Assembly (NCBI GenBank): GCA_018668595.1
Contig: JABJCP010000035.1
Span: forward strand, 62,001 to 126,000
Source: Candidatus Woesearchaeota archaeon
GTDB lineage: Archaea > Nanobdellota > Nanobdellia > Woesearchaeales > UBA11576
DNA: 64,000 bases
Direction of reading: 5' to 3'
Positions 54,945 through 63,502 of this stretch are shown here, piece by piece. Below the pieces are notes generated by a model that did no database searches, was not told where the DNA came from, and saw only the letters and a list, made by a program, of their open reading frames with translations. The position numbers were made by a program, and so were the translations under genes. The first letter of the stretch is position 1, and each line of letters opens with the position of its first letter.

Positions 54945-56059
54945 ATGACGCAACAAACTAATTTAGCATTAAAAAAACTGCAAGGCATTAAACCTCATGG
55001 AAGTAGATCTCAAGAGAGGAGTCTTAAAGTAGGTTATTTAATTAATTTGCTCGAGTCTTTTTTAGATGATTCTGAGTTGATTAAACCAATCGAATGGTTT
55101 AGTGAGAAAACTTTGATTAAAAACTATTTAGAGTTGTATCCTAAAGTCGAATCAAAGCTGAACAATTTTGAATTTGATGAAAAAGATTTGTCTTTGTTTG
55201 TTCGTTCAGTTTCTGATGTTAATATTGAAGAGTTGGGTTTTGGAACTCCTGGATTTGAAGATCAAAAACAAGATTTGCTTTAAGAGGTCTTTTTTCAGGC
55301 ACGTTATTAGATCTTTTAACAACTAGAAATAACTCGAAAGGGAAACAAACAAAAGTTAGTATTGATTTTGAGGGATATTCATTTCCTTTTTTATTTTGTT
55401 ATGCTCGTTTTGTAGATGAGTTAACAATAAGAAATGCTAATGGTCATGCGATTTGTCAGGGGATTGGTTCTTTAGATGGTAAGATTAATTCATTAGGTCT
55501 ATTTAATACTGATATTTGGCTTTCTTTTGCAGGTAATAAATCCAGTCCTATTGATAGATGTATAATTTCCTCTAAGCATAATAATAGTTTTCATTATTTA
55601 ACTTACAAATCTTGTTTTTTTAACGAATTGTGGGTTGTTGATAGTTATCCTACAAAAGTTCAAGAGTGGTTGCAATCAAAAAGAGATATTAGACATGATA
55701 CTGACTTTATAAAACTTGATGTACATTCAATTTGGATTTTAAATAGTACACTTCATTGTTTGGGTTTTAGGTGTTTTAACAAACAGATAGATAATTTATT
55801 TTTAGTTAATAATGGGTTTAATTATGGAACTACTAGTTTAGTGGGTTTACCTCAGATAGATGAAGTTGTAATTTATGACGAGCTAAAGAGACCAATAACG
55901 ATTAATCCATTAAAAGCCAAAAATATTTTGTGGAATGAGTCTGCATTAGATAAATATGGCTTGGTAATTGAACTAGCTAAAACACTGGATGCTAAGAATC
56001 CAAAATTATTATATTCAAAAATAGATCAAATAAAAGAATTATATGGCAATAAAAAATAA
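54945..56059 (+). pseudogene. Frameshifted tag-plus-solenoid family gene
   Basis: The first frame (54945-55283) encodes the start, a degraded tag (KKLQGIKPHGSRSQ at 10-23, losing GVK) and the helical region, then meets TAA. The -1 frame continues without a stop to 56059 and carries the missing parts: GLFSGTLLDLLTTRNN, core DFEGYSFPFLF, first coil NANGHAICQGIG, Trp coils ELWVVDSY and IWILNST, tail IDQIKELYGNKK. Adding one A to the run of five at 55264-55268 restores one frame through RGLFSG. Likely a one-base deletion; programmed -1 shifting or a sequencing error remain possible. The decayed tag favours a true pseudogene. Confidence 0.8.
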
Positions 56060-56070
56060 TAAAATATAAA

Positions 56071-57195
56071 ATGAACCAAACAAATCTATCAATAAAAAAA
56101 CTGCAAGGCATAAAGCCTAAAGGAGTCAAAACTAAATCCGAAACTAATCTTAGTAAATTAATTGAAGTTAAAGATGTTCTTAAGTCGTGTATTGGTGTTG
56201 AATATTCTGAAAAGTATTTTCATTTGGATGATATGTCTGAATTAATTAACGAGACATTACATTCTTTAGAAAAAAATTATTTTAACAACATCCCGTTATC
56301 TAAATTGGATTTAGAATCATTCATTCTTTCAGAATCAGTTAACGAAACTGATGAATTTAATTCAAAGTTTAATGGTTTTTATGCAGGTCTTTTACTTACT
56401 CATTTAACTAACCAAAACAAAAAAGAAGGTAAAAGAACTAGATTCTACATTAATGGAGGGGGAAATAAGTTTGATTTCTTATTCAACTTCGTTAAAAACT
56501 TTGATGAATTAATTATTGAAAACTTTTGTGGTAATGGTATCTGTGATAACGTTCTCTCGAGAGGCAAAGCTAATACTCTTTTTTTGAAAAATATTAAAGG
56601 AGATTTTATTGCACAAGCAGGCTGTAATAATGGAGAATTAGATATTGGTATTTTTTTAAATAATAATGGTTATGGTCAAGGCTATTGTTTTGGTGCTTTG
56701 AGCGAAATTAATACATTAATAGCTAATGTTAATCTTTGTAGTGTATCGTTTCAAGAAATTTTAAGCAGTGGAAAACTTGACTTGGCAGTTTTCATGGGAG
56801 ACTTATATGGACATCATCCTAATTTCGATAAAGACACAAGATCTGAGAATGCAGTATTAGGTCTTGCACAAAATAAGGGAGATATCAATTCAACCATTCT
56901 ATTAGACTTTCTTAAAGGAGATTTTGGTTTTGGTGGTGCAAGAATTATCAACCTGGACAAAAATACGTGGGATTATGATTCATATTCTTTAGGAAGAATA
57001 ATTCATTCAAATGTAAATAAATCGTCGATGCCAGAGTATTTTGAAGAAATTATCAATGCTGATGAAAATAAAGTATACAATCCTTTAATGAATCAGATCA
57101 GAACTCTTTCACCTAATAATAAAATTAATTACAACACTGTTTTAGAAACTGCAAAAAAAATAAGACAAGAACATGACCAACTATTTCCAAATTAA
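56071..57195 (+). CDS. Tag-plus-solenoid family protein, 374 aa
   Basis: Tag at 7-20 (SIKKLQGIKPKGVK). Core INGGGNKFDFLFNFVKNFDE. Coils NFCGNGICDNVL, NIKGDFIAQAGC, NNNGYGQGYCFG, NLCSVSFQEILS, GDLYGHHPNFDK with an insert, DFLKGDFGFGGA. The tail KINYNTVLETAKKIRQEHDQ is atypical. Gap of 21 nt to the next gene. Confidence 0.92.
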   Translation: MNQTNLSIKKLQGIKPKGVKTKSETNLSKLIEVKDVLKSCIGVEYSEKYFHLDDMSELINETLHSLEKNYFNNIPLSKLDLESFILSESVNETDEFNSKFNGFYAGLLLTHLTNQNKKEGKRTRFYINGGGNKFDFLFNFVKNFDELIIENFCGNGICDNVLSRGKANTLFLKNIKGDFIAQAGCNNGELDIGIFLNNNGYGQGYCFGALSEINTLIANVNLCSVSFQEILSSGKLDLAVFMGDLYGHHPNFDKDTRSENAVLGLAQNKGDINSTILLDFLKGDFGFGGARIINLDKNTWDYDSYSLGRIIHSNVNKSSMPEYFEEIINADENKVYNPLMNQIRTLSPNNKINYNTVLETAKKIRQEHDQLFPN

Positions 57196-57216
57196 AAAAC
57201 AAAATAAAAAAATAAA

Positions 57217-58383
57217 ATGACACAAACAAACCTATCACTAAAAAAACTGAAAGGCATCAAGCCCAAAGGAATTAAAACAAAAACTGTTTCACTTACTGAA
57301 AAGATTATTCAGGCAAGCGAACAATTTGTAGAACAATTCAAAGATGAAACTTTCAGAGGAGAAAATTCTGAGCAAACAAGAGACGAAGTTTATTATGAAT
57401 GTCTTAATTATCTTAGATCTGATTTAATAAAATTTCCTAAGTTCGATAAAAGACATGTTGATGAATTTATTTATGCGGCTGCAAATCAAGATTTAAATAT
57501 GATACAAAGTCAATTGCTTGGTACGTTTTCAAGTTGTCTACTTCATGTTTTAACAGAGCGGTATCAAAAAGAAAATCAAAAAGCGTCTTTTTGTTTTGAT
57601 GGAACAAATAATGAATTCAAATATTTATTTTGGAGATGTAAACTTATCGACGAGTTATTAGTTGAAAACTTTAAGGGAGATCATATTTGTTCTCACATTG
57701 ATAACGCAAATATTCTGATTAATAGATCTTTAAAAGATCCTTCTAATTTAGCTCTTGCAGGTTCAAAGGGGAATATTGATTTGATTTGGGCAATTGATGT
57801 GAGTGGTAGTGGCATGGGCGGAATTGCTTCAGGACAAGGACATGCAGGAGTTGTAATTGCTAATCATATTTTTAATAATCCTGCTAATTGGGGTATGTGT
57901 ATAACTAATGTTGGAGGAAATGGCAGAGCAGATTTAGTAATTGGAAAAAATATGGATGGTTTTGCTCCATTTGGATTATCTGGCGCTAATGGTTCTGTTG
58001 GTTTAATGTATTTAGATGATTTAAAAGATACTCAACCATTCATGTCTACTGCGCATATTGATTATTATTTTATTCATACTGTTTTATGCAGTACATTAGA
58101 AGAAAAAAAGTATGCAAACACAATTCATTCAGGTCATCTTAGTCATGAAGAACTTGTTTGTCGAGCAGAAGATCAAAATAGATTCAATAGCTTAACAGCA
58201 CAATACAAATTAAATGAGATTTTAAATTTTACATCAGACAAAGCAAAAACAAAACCTGCAGACCAGTTAATGAAAGATGCAAGAAAAATAAGATCCATCT
58301 ACAATCAAATAAAACCTGAATTAGATAAATTACAAGATAAACGAGATCGTTCATTACCTCCAGGGGCACATAAGAGAAAATAA
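57217..58383 (+). CDS. Tag-plus-solenoid family protein, 388 aa
   Basis: Tag at 7-20 (GIKPKGIKTK). Partner of 14607 in the helical region and core (VSLTEKIIQASEQF, NQKASFCFDGTNNEFKYLF, IDELLVENFKG). Coils: NFKGDHICSHID, RSLKDPSNLALAG, DVSGSGMGGIASG, a longer one HIFNNPANWGMCIT, NMDGFAPFGLSG. Tail PADQLMKDARKIRSIYNQIK plus a basic end DRSLPPGAHKRK. A 27-nt A-rich gap follows. Confidence 0.93.
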   Translation: MTQTNLSLKKLKGIKPKGIKTKTVSLTEKIIQASEQFVEQFKDETFRGENSEQTRDEVYYECLNYLRSDLIKFPKFDKRHVDEFIYAAANQDLNMIQSQLLGTFSSCLLHVLTERYQKENQKASFCFDGTNNEFKYLFWRCKLIDELLVENFKGDHICSHIDNANILINRSLKDPSNLALAGSKGNIDLIWAIDVSGSGMGGIASGQGHAGVVIANHIFNNPANWGMCITNVGGNGRADLVIGKNMDGFAPFGLSGANGSVGLMYLDDLKDTQPFMSTAHIDYYFIHTVLCSTLEEKKYANTIHSGHLSHEELVCRAEDQNRFNSLTAQYKLNEILNFTSDKAKTKPADQLMKDARKIRSIYNQIKPELDKLQDKRDRSLPPGAHKRK

Positions 58384-58410
58384 AAAACATAATTAAAATA
58401 AATAAACAAA

Positions 58411-59619
58411 ATGAAACAAGATCTAGCACTTAAAAAACTGAAGGGTATTAAACCTAAAGGAGTTAAAACTAAAACTGAATCTAAACTTGGTAGATTATCT
58501 TCTCTTTGTGATGAAGTAAACAACAGTTTTTCAAATCCTGGAACAGGAAATCCTGGATACACACATACAAATGGTTATCTTCCAATATTTGATCATACAA
58601 AAGAAAAATTAAGTAATTTTGTTTTTGATGAAGAAGATCTCAAACTTTTTATAACTTCAAGATTGAATCATGATCAAGATCCTTTACTCACCGGTCTTTA
58701 TTCTGGCGCTTTGCTGGATCTTTTAACAACAAGAAACAGAGAATCTAAAATAGAAACAAATCTAACTATCGAGGGGGATAATCAAACATTTGACTTTCTA
58801 TTCGCATTTGCAAAACACGCAGACAACTTAACTTTAAAAAATCTTAAAGGGAATTTTATTGGTTGCAAAATTGGTTCTTATGAAGGTGATGCTAATAATT
58901 TAATTGCAGAAAATATTGAAGGTAATAACTTATTTCATATGGTTGGTTTAGTTAAAGGAACAATAAATCTTGTTTTTGCAAATAACATTAAAGGTGATGA
59001 TGCTCTCAGTCAAGTTGGTCAAAGCACTGGAAAAATAGGTTCTTGTATTGGTGCTAATATTGAAGGAAAAAGTCCTATGGAGTGGCTTGCTTTTCAAAAT
59101 GGTAGATGTAATTTTGCATATGGTGAAAACTTAGTTGGAGAATCTGCATTTTGGAATTCTGCGAGTATGGCTGGAAGAGTTAAAACCTTAATTGGTAAAA
59201 ATATTGAAAGAGGTAATATGCTTAATGCATCTGCTGAAAACAGTGGTAAAATTGGTTTTGCATACATTCAAAATTTTAAAAACGGTTATTTTCATGGACC
59301 GAAATTTGATGACTACACTACTCATGTCAGTTTGATGGTTTTAGAGGATGCAATTAATAAGTGGGATGAGGATATTTCTCAAATTCTCAAAGGTGGTTTT
59401 TTAGGAGATGGATATCCTGACTTTAAAGATTCAGAAAAAATTCGTTGTAAAAAAGAAAAATCTCCAGAACAATATCAAGAATTAATTAACAAATACAGTA
59501 TTCATAAAATCAGAAACATAGTAAATCAAATGAGTTACAAAGACATACCAGATCTTCTAGTTAAAGCAGAGCAAATCAATAATATTTACAAATCTTTAGA
59601 GGGTGTTTTAACAGAATGA
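58411..59619 (+). CDS. Tag-plus-solenoid family protein, 402 aa, regular coils
   Basis: Start MKQD, tag at 6-19. Core IEGDNQTFDFLFAFAKHADN. Very regular 24-residue coils: NLKGNFIGCKIG, NIEGNNLFHMVG, NIKGDDALSQVG, NIEGKSPMEWLA, NLVGESAFWNSA, NIERGNMLNASA, then NFKNGYFHG. Good reference sequence for modelling. Tail YSIHKIRNIVNQMSYKDIPD. Overlaps the next start by 4 nt. Confidence 0.93.
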   Translation: MKQDLALKKLKGIKPKGVKTKTESKLGRLSSLCDEVNNSFSNPGTGNPGYTHTNGYLPIFDHTKEKLSNFVFDEEDLKLFITSRLNHDQDPLLTGLYSGALLDLLTTRNRESKIETNLTIEGDNQTFDFLFAFAKHADNLTLKNLKGNFIGCKIGSYEGDANNLIAENIEGNNLFHMVGLVKGTINLVFANNIKGDDALSQVGQSTGKIGSCIGANIEGKSPMEWLAFQNGRCNFAYGENLVGESAFWNSASMAGRVKTLIGKNIERGNMLNASAENSGKIGFAYIQNFKNGYFHGPKFDDYTTHVSLMVLEDAINKWDEDISQILKGGFLGDGYPDFKDSEKIRCKKEKSPEQYQELINKYSIHKIRNIVNQMSYKDIPDLLVKAEQINNIYKSLEGVLTE

Positions 59620-60290
59620 AACAACAAAACCTAGCATTAAAAAAACTGAAAGGCATAAAACCCAAAGGAGTTAAACCTAGACCTAGCTCTAAACTTGAAA
59701 AGCTAATTGAGGCAAGAAATCGAGCAATGGATGATTATTGCTTTAAAGGTGGATTGTTTTTTAATGATCCCTTTCAAAAAAAATATTACATATCTTGTCT
59801 TCAACAAAAAGCACCGTCGTATTATTCAGGTATAGAGTATTCTCTTAACCATTTGGAGGAGTTTATGCATTCAGTTATTGATGAAGAATTAAATTATGCT
59901 CAGAGTTTTGTCCAGGGTTTATTTACTGGTTGTTTACTTAGTAGTTTAACAAGAGTTAATACTTACTGTTATAACAAGAGAACTTTTGTTTATTTTAATT
60001 CGCAAGGTAAAGATTTCAAATTCCCGTTTCATTACGCAACAGATGTTGATGTTTTAGTTGTTGAAAATAGGTCTGGTTTAGAGAATATTAATTTTATAGG
60101 TGATGATAATACTCATGCTTTCATGCATAACTTTTGCAGTAGAAAAGTAGGAACGCAACCTCTTTTTTCAAAGGCAGTTGTTAAGCCTGGAGAGTATGAA
60201 ACTCAGGTTTTAACTTTTTTAAAATCCATAAGTAGATCAAATGTTGATTATGTTGATGTTTATTCATATTACAAAAATAGTAAAAACTAA
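59616..60290 (+). CDS. Short tag-plus-solenoid family protein, 224 aa
   Basis: Tag at 7-20. Helix LFTGCLLSSLTRVNTYCYNK, core YFNSQGKDFKFPFHYATDVDVLVVENRSG; Ser replaces the first Gly of GxG. One coil-like segment (LENINFIGDDNTHAF), then a short end ETQVLTFLKSISRSNVDYVD, similar in position and pattern to the endings at 12784 and 21726. Stop to next ATG is 3 nt. Confidence 0.91.
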   Translation: MKQQNLALKKLKGIKPKGVKPRPSSKLEKLIEARNRAMDDYCFKGGLFFNDPFQKKYYISCLQQKAPSYYSGIEYSLNHLEEFMHSVIDEELNYAQSFVQGLFTGCLLSSLTRVNTYCYNKRTFVYFNSQGKDFKFPFHYATDVDVLVVENRSGLENINFIGDDNTHAFMHNFCSRKVGTQPLFSKAVVKPGEYETQVLTFLKSISRSNVDYVDVYSYYKNSKN

Positions 60291-60293
60291 AAA

Positions 60294-61259
60294 ATGACGC
60301 AACAAACTAATTTAGCACTTAAAAAACTGAAGGGTATTAAACCCAAAGGAATCAAAATAAAAAAAGATTCTAAACTCGAATACTTAGTTTCACTTCTTCC
60401 TAAAGTTTTTGATTATGATTTTAAAATCAGAATATTTTGGATTAGAGCTGAGAATTTTTTTAATAGGTATTCGGAGCATAAAGAGTATTTTCAATCATTA
60501 ATTCCTGAAGATTTAGTTTTAACAAATAATCTTATTGAGTCTTTTGTTCATTCGACACTAGATTTAGATATTAATGGAATAAATCAATTTGCTTTAGGTA
60601 TTTTCTCAGGTCAATTAGTTAATCGTCTTGTAGATCAAAATAAAAAATTAAACAAACCTACTAAGTTATACATTAATGGTCAGGGGCAAGAGGTTAATAA
60701 CTTATTAAACACTGTCGATTCAGTTGACGAATTAATTATTGATAATTTCAAAGGACAGCAATTAGGTTCTGGTTTTGGAATAAATTCAAGTGCTGGAACT
60801 TTAGCAGTTATTAATTGTGAAGGTTATGGTGCTGCTAATTGTGCTGCTATTGCAAAGGGTTCTGCAGACATGGTTTTAGTTATAAATTGCAACGGAGGAA
60901 TGCCTGTTAAACATGCAGCTGTTCATGGAAAAGGGATTAATGAATTAGTTGTTATTGATAATCCTATTGAAGTTCTCCCAGAGCAAACTTGGATTAGTTC
61001 AGGTCATGAAGGACTTATTAAAAGATTAATTACTTACAATACTTCTGTAGATATTAACCCTAAATTTTACAAAAAGTATTGTGATTGGAATTCTGATAAG
61101 GATATTGAAGAACGTTTTCCTAAATTATTAGAATATTCTAAATTAATAAAAAAGTCAAATAGTGAACAAGAAAAAATAGAAACAGTAAGAAACATAAGAG
61201 CTTATCTTAAATCAATTCCATTAAGAGGAGAATATGGGAGGAAGTTACAAAATGAATAA
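60294..61259 (+). CDS. Tag-plus-solenoid family protein, 321 aa
   Basis: Tag at 8-21 (GIKPKGIKIK). Core INGQGQEVNNLLNTVDSVDE. Coils NFKGQQLGSGFG, NCEGYGAANCAAIA, NCNGGMPVKHAAVHG are Ala/Gly-rich and resemble the member at 62348 (NCEGYG). The tail ends AYLKSIPLRGEYGRKLQNE, basic. Its last 8 nt overlap the next start. Confidence 0.92.
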   Translation: MTQQTNLALKKLKGIKPKGIKIKKDSKLEYLVSLLPKVFDYDFKIRIFWIRAENFFNRYSEHKEYFQSLIPEDLVLTNNLIESFVHSTLDLDINGINQFALGIFSGQLVNRLVDQNKKLNKPTKLYINGQGQEVNNLLNTVDSVDELIIDNFKGQQLGSGFGINSSAGTLAVINCEGYGAANCAAIAKGSADMVLVINCNGGMPVKHAAVHGKGINELVVIDNPIEVLPEQTWISSGHEGLIKRLITYNTSVDINPKFYKKYCDWNSDKDIEERFPKLLEYSKLIKKSNSEQEKIETVRNIRAYLKSIPLRGEYGRKLQNE

Positions 61260-62346
61260 TGTAACAGAGTTATCACTTAAAAAACTGAAAGGCATAAAAC
61301 CAAAAGGAATCAAAACTAAATCCAATTCCAAACTAGAAAACCTTATTGATTTATCTTGGCATACGATCGATAAATTTAAAACTCATCATCATGTCAAAGA
61401 TAATGGCGATGATGCTTGTTCTGCACTTTACAGATCTTTCTATAAATATGCAAAGAAAAGATTTGATCATGAATTTATTATTAATCAATTTGATTTAGAA
61501 ACTTTTATTTATTCTAATTGCAACAAAGAATTGCCTGAAGTAGAATCTAAACTTTTTGGTTTCTTCACCTCTTCTTTATTAGATTATCTTACTGAAAAAA
61601 ACAAAGAAAAAGGTTTAAACACTAGAGTTTACTTGAATGGTCAAGGCAATGAGTTTAATGATTTATTTACTCACGCTCAAAATGTCGACGAACTCATTTT
61701 AGATAATTTTACAGGTAAAAAGATTTGTCGTCGAATTGCTTCAAGACAGGGTAGAGCAAACAGAATTGTTTTGATGAATTTCAAAAATATGGAGGATTAT
61801 GTTTGTGCAGGTGCTACGCTTGGTTCACCAACAAGAAAAACAATTAAAGAGTTTTGGCTTATTAATAATAGCCGTAGTCATTATGGTAGTTATGATGATC
61901 TTAGTAATATTGCCGATGCTGAAGAGATTTGGTTAGTTAATAATGAAATTTCTTGTTTAGAATTTGATCTTGGAAGCGCAGCGCGTAGAGTTTGGTTTCT
62001 AAATAATAAATTTACAAATCCGCGTCATAGATTTAGTGTTGGTTATCAAGTTAATTCTATTTTCTTATTTAATAAATATCCTAAAAATAAAATTAAGTTT
62101 GATAAATGTATGGATGTTGGTATTAGTCCAAAGATAAAAGATTTAGTAATTCATTATGGGAATGCTAAGGGTTCAAGACAAACTCAAGTTGAAATCAAAA
62201 ATTTGGAAATAAAAAACCTTGTCCACAACCAAGATGCAAGGAATCAATACAATGAAATTATTCAAATTGCAAACACAATGAAAAATAATTCGCTTGAAGA
62301 AATTGAAAATAAAATTAAAAAAATTAAGGAGTTATATAACAATTAA
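61252..62346 (+). CDS. Tag-plus-solenoid family protein, 364 aa, Trp/Asn coil type
   Basis: Met at 61252 (MNNVTE) is preferred over an in-frame ATG at 61234; GGAGG at 61237 before it is part of the previous gene's coding end and may be chance. Tag at 8-21 (GIKPKGIKTK). Core LNGQGNEFNDLFTHAQNVDE. After NFTGKKICRRIA the coils are FWLINNSRS, IWLVNNEIS, VWFLNNKF, IFLFNKY, as in the 16747 and 18943 groups. Tail MKNNSLEEIENKIKKIKELY. Confidence 0.92.
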   Translation: MNNVTELSLKKLKGIKPKGIKTKSNSKLENLIDLSWHTIDKFKTHHHVKDNGDDACSALYRSFYKYAKKRFDHEFIINQFDLETFIYSNCNKELPEVESKLFGFFTSSLLDYLTEKNKEKGLNTRVYLNGQGNEFNDLFTHAQNVDELILDNFTGKKICRRIASRQGRANRIVLMNFKNMEDYVCAGATLGSPTRKTIKEFWLINNSRSHYGSYDDLSNIADAEEIWLVNNEISCLEFDLGSAARRVWFLNNKFTNPRHRFSVGYQVNSIFLFNKYPKNKIKFDKCMDVGISPKIKDLVIHYGNAKGSRQTQVEIKNLEIKNLVHNQDARNQYNEIIQIANTMKNNSLEEIENKIKKIKELYNN

Positions 62347-62347
62347 A

Positions 62348-63502
62348 ATGACACAAACAAACTTATCACTAAAAAAACTGCAAGGTATTAAACCTAAAGG
62401 AGTAAAGCAAGCAGATAAAACTATTCAGAAACGGATTGTTTTGTTATGTTCTGAAATGGTTGATAAATATTCTAATAATCCTGAATTAGGATCTGTTCAG
62501 TCAGACATGTATGTAGCTGTTGAAAAATCATTGAGGGATTTGGATTTTGGAGAAAAAGAATTAACTCAATATATTCATTCAAGATTTATTAGAAATGAGA
62601 CTGAAAACAATGAACTTTATTCAGGAATTTTCTCAGGTTGCCTTTTAGAACTTCTTTGCAGGCGTGCAGATGTAAGAAGAGAAAAGTTTAATTTTTACAT
62701 TGATGGTAAAGGTAAAGAATATAATAAGATTTTTTTCCAAGCTAACTTGGTGCATGAGTTAACTGTAGAAAATTTTAAGGGAGACTATTTATGCGGAGTA
62801 ATTGGAGGGCAGGGTGGTCGAGCAGATGCGATTAATATTGTTAACTGTGAAGGTTATGGTCCTGGCGCTCAAGTTGCTCAGCATGGTGGAATTTTAAAGT
62901 CGTTGAATATTATTAATCATTCTGGTGGTGGTTGTGCTATTGCTGCAGGAGCTCAAACTAAATTAATTGAGGAAATAAATATATTAAATTCCCAAGGATC
63001 TTGGAATGGTGCTCAAATTGGTATGCAGGGAGGCACAGTTAAGCGAGTTAGAATTTTAAATAATAAGGGAGATAGGTGTGCTGCTTACTTAGGTGATTAT
63101 GGTGGTTGTATTGATTCTTTGATTGTTATTAATAGTGAAGGAGATAAACTTGCAGATACGCACGATACATCACTTAATTTGGCGTATTTAGACTATGCTC
63201 TTTTTCATAACATTTCTGGAAAAGATCTCTTAAATCATTTCCAAACAGGAGATTTAATTCAAGGTCAAAACGCAAAAGAATGTTATGATTTTATTAGTAA
63301 CTATATTCTTAAAAAAGCAGATAATCGTTTTGGAATACAACATAAATTAGATTTAAACCAAACTTTAGATTCATTCAGACACAAATCTTATGATGAAATA
63401 AAAAATATTTTCACTGAATTGAATTATGCACTAATGAATTATGAAGCATACGAACTAAGTGTAAGACTAAAAAAGCGAAAAAAACTAGAAGAATTAAAAT
63501 GA
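62348..63502 (+). CDS. Tag-plus-solenoid family protein, 384 aa, exact 24-residue coils
   Basis: Met at 62348 (MTQTN) is chosen over an in-frame ATG at 62294 within the previous gene. Tag at 7-20 followed by QA rather than the usual Lys. Five coils of exactly 24 residues: NFKGDYLCGVIG, NCEGYGPGAQVA, NHSGGGCAIAAG, NSQGSWNGAQIG, NNKGDRCAAYLG; then NSEGDKLA. This is the clearest repeat in the window. The tail is Lys-rich at its end (LKKRKKLEELK). Overlaps the next start by 4 nt. Confidence 0.93.
   Translation: MTQTNLSLKKLQGIKPKGVKQADKTIQKRIVLLCSEMVDKYSNNPELGSVQSDMYVAVEKSLRDLDFGEKELTQYIHSRFIRNETENNELYSGIFSGCLLELLCRRADVRREKFNFYIDGKGKEYNKIFFQANLVHELTVENFKGDYLCGVIGGQGGRADAINIVNCEGYGPGAQVAQHGGILKSLNIINHSGGGCAIAAGAQTKLIEEINILNSQGSWNGAQIGMQGGTVKRVRILNNKGDRCAAYLGDYGGCIDSLIVINSEGDKLADTHDTSLNLAYLDYALFHNISGKDLLNHFQTGDLIQGQNAKECYDFISNYILKKADNRFGIQHKLDLNQTLDSFRHKSYDEIKNIFTELNYALMNYEAYELSVRLKKRKKLEELK

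Noticed and set aside
55284-55627. A 344-nt intergenic gap between two small genes
   Set aside because: The -1 frame is open through it and encodes standard family motifs, so it is part of one frameshifted gene.
41042-63502. Leucine-rich repeats
   Set aside because: The unit length and an LxxLxI-like stretch are similar, but the Asn falls one position early, the Gly at 4 and 16 are not typical, and Leu is not invariant.
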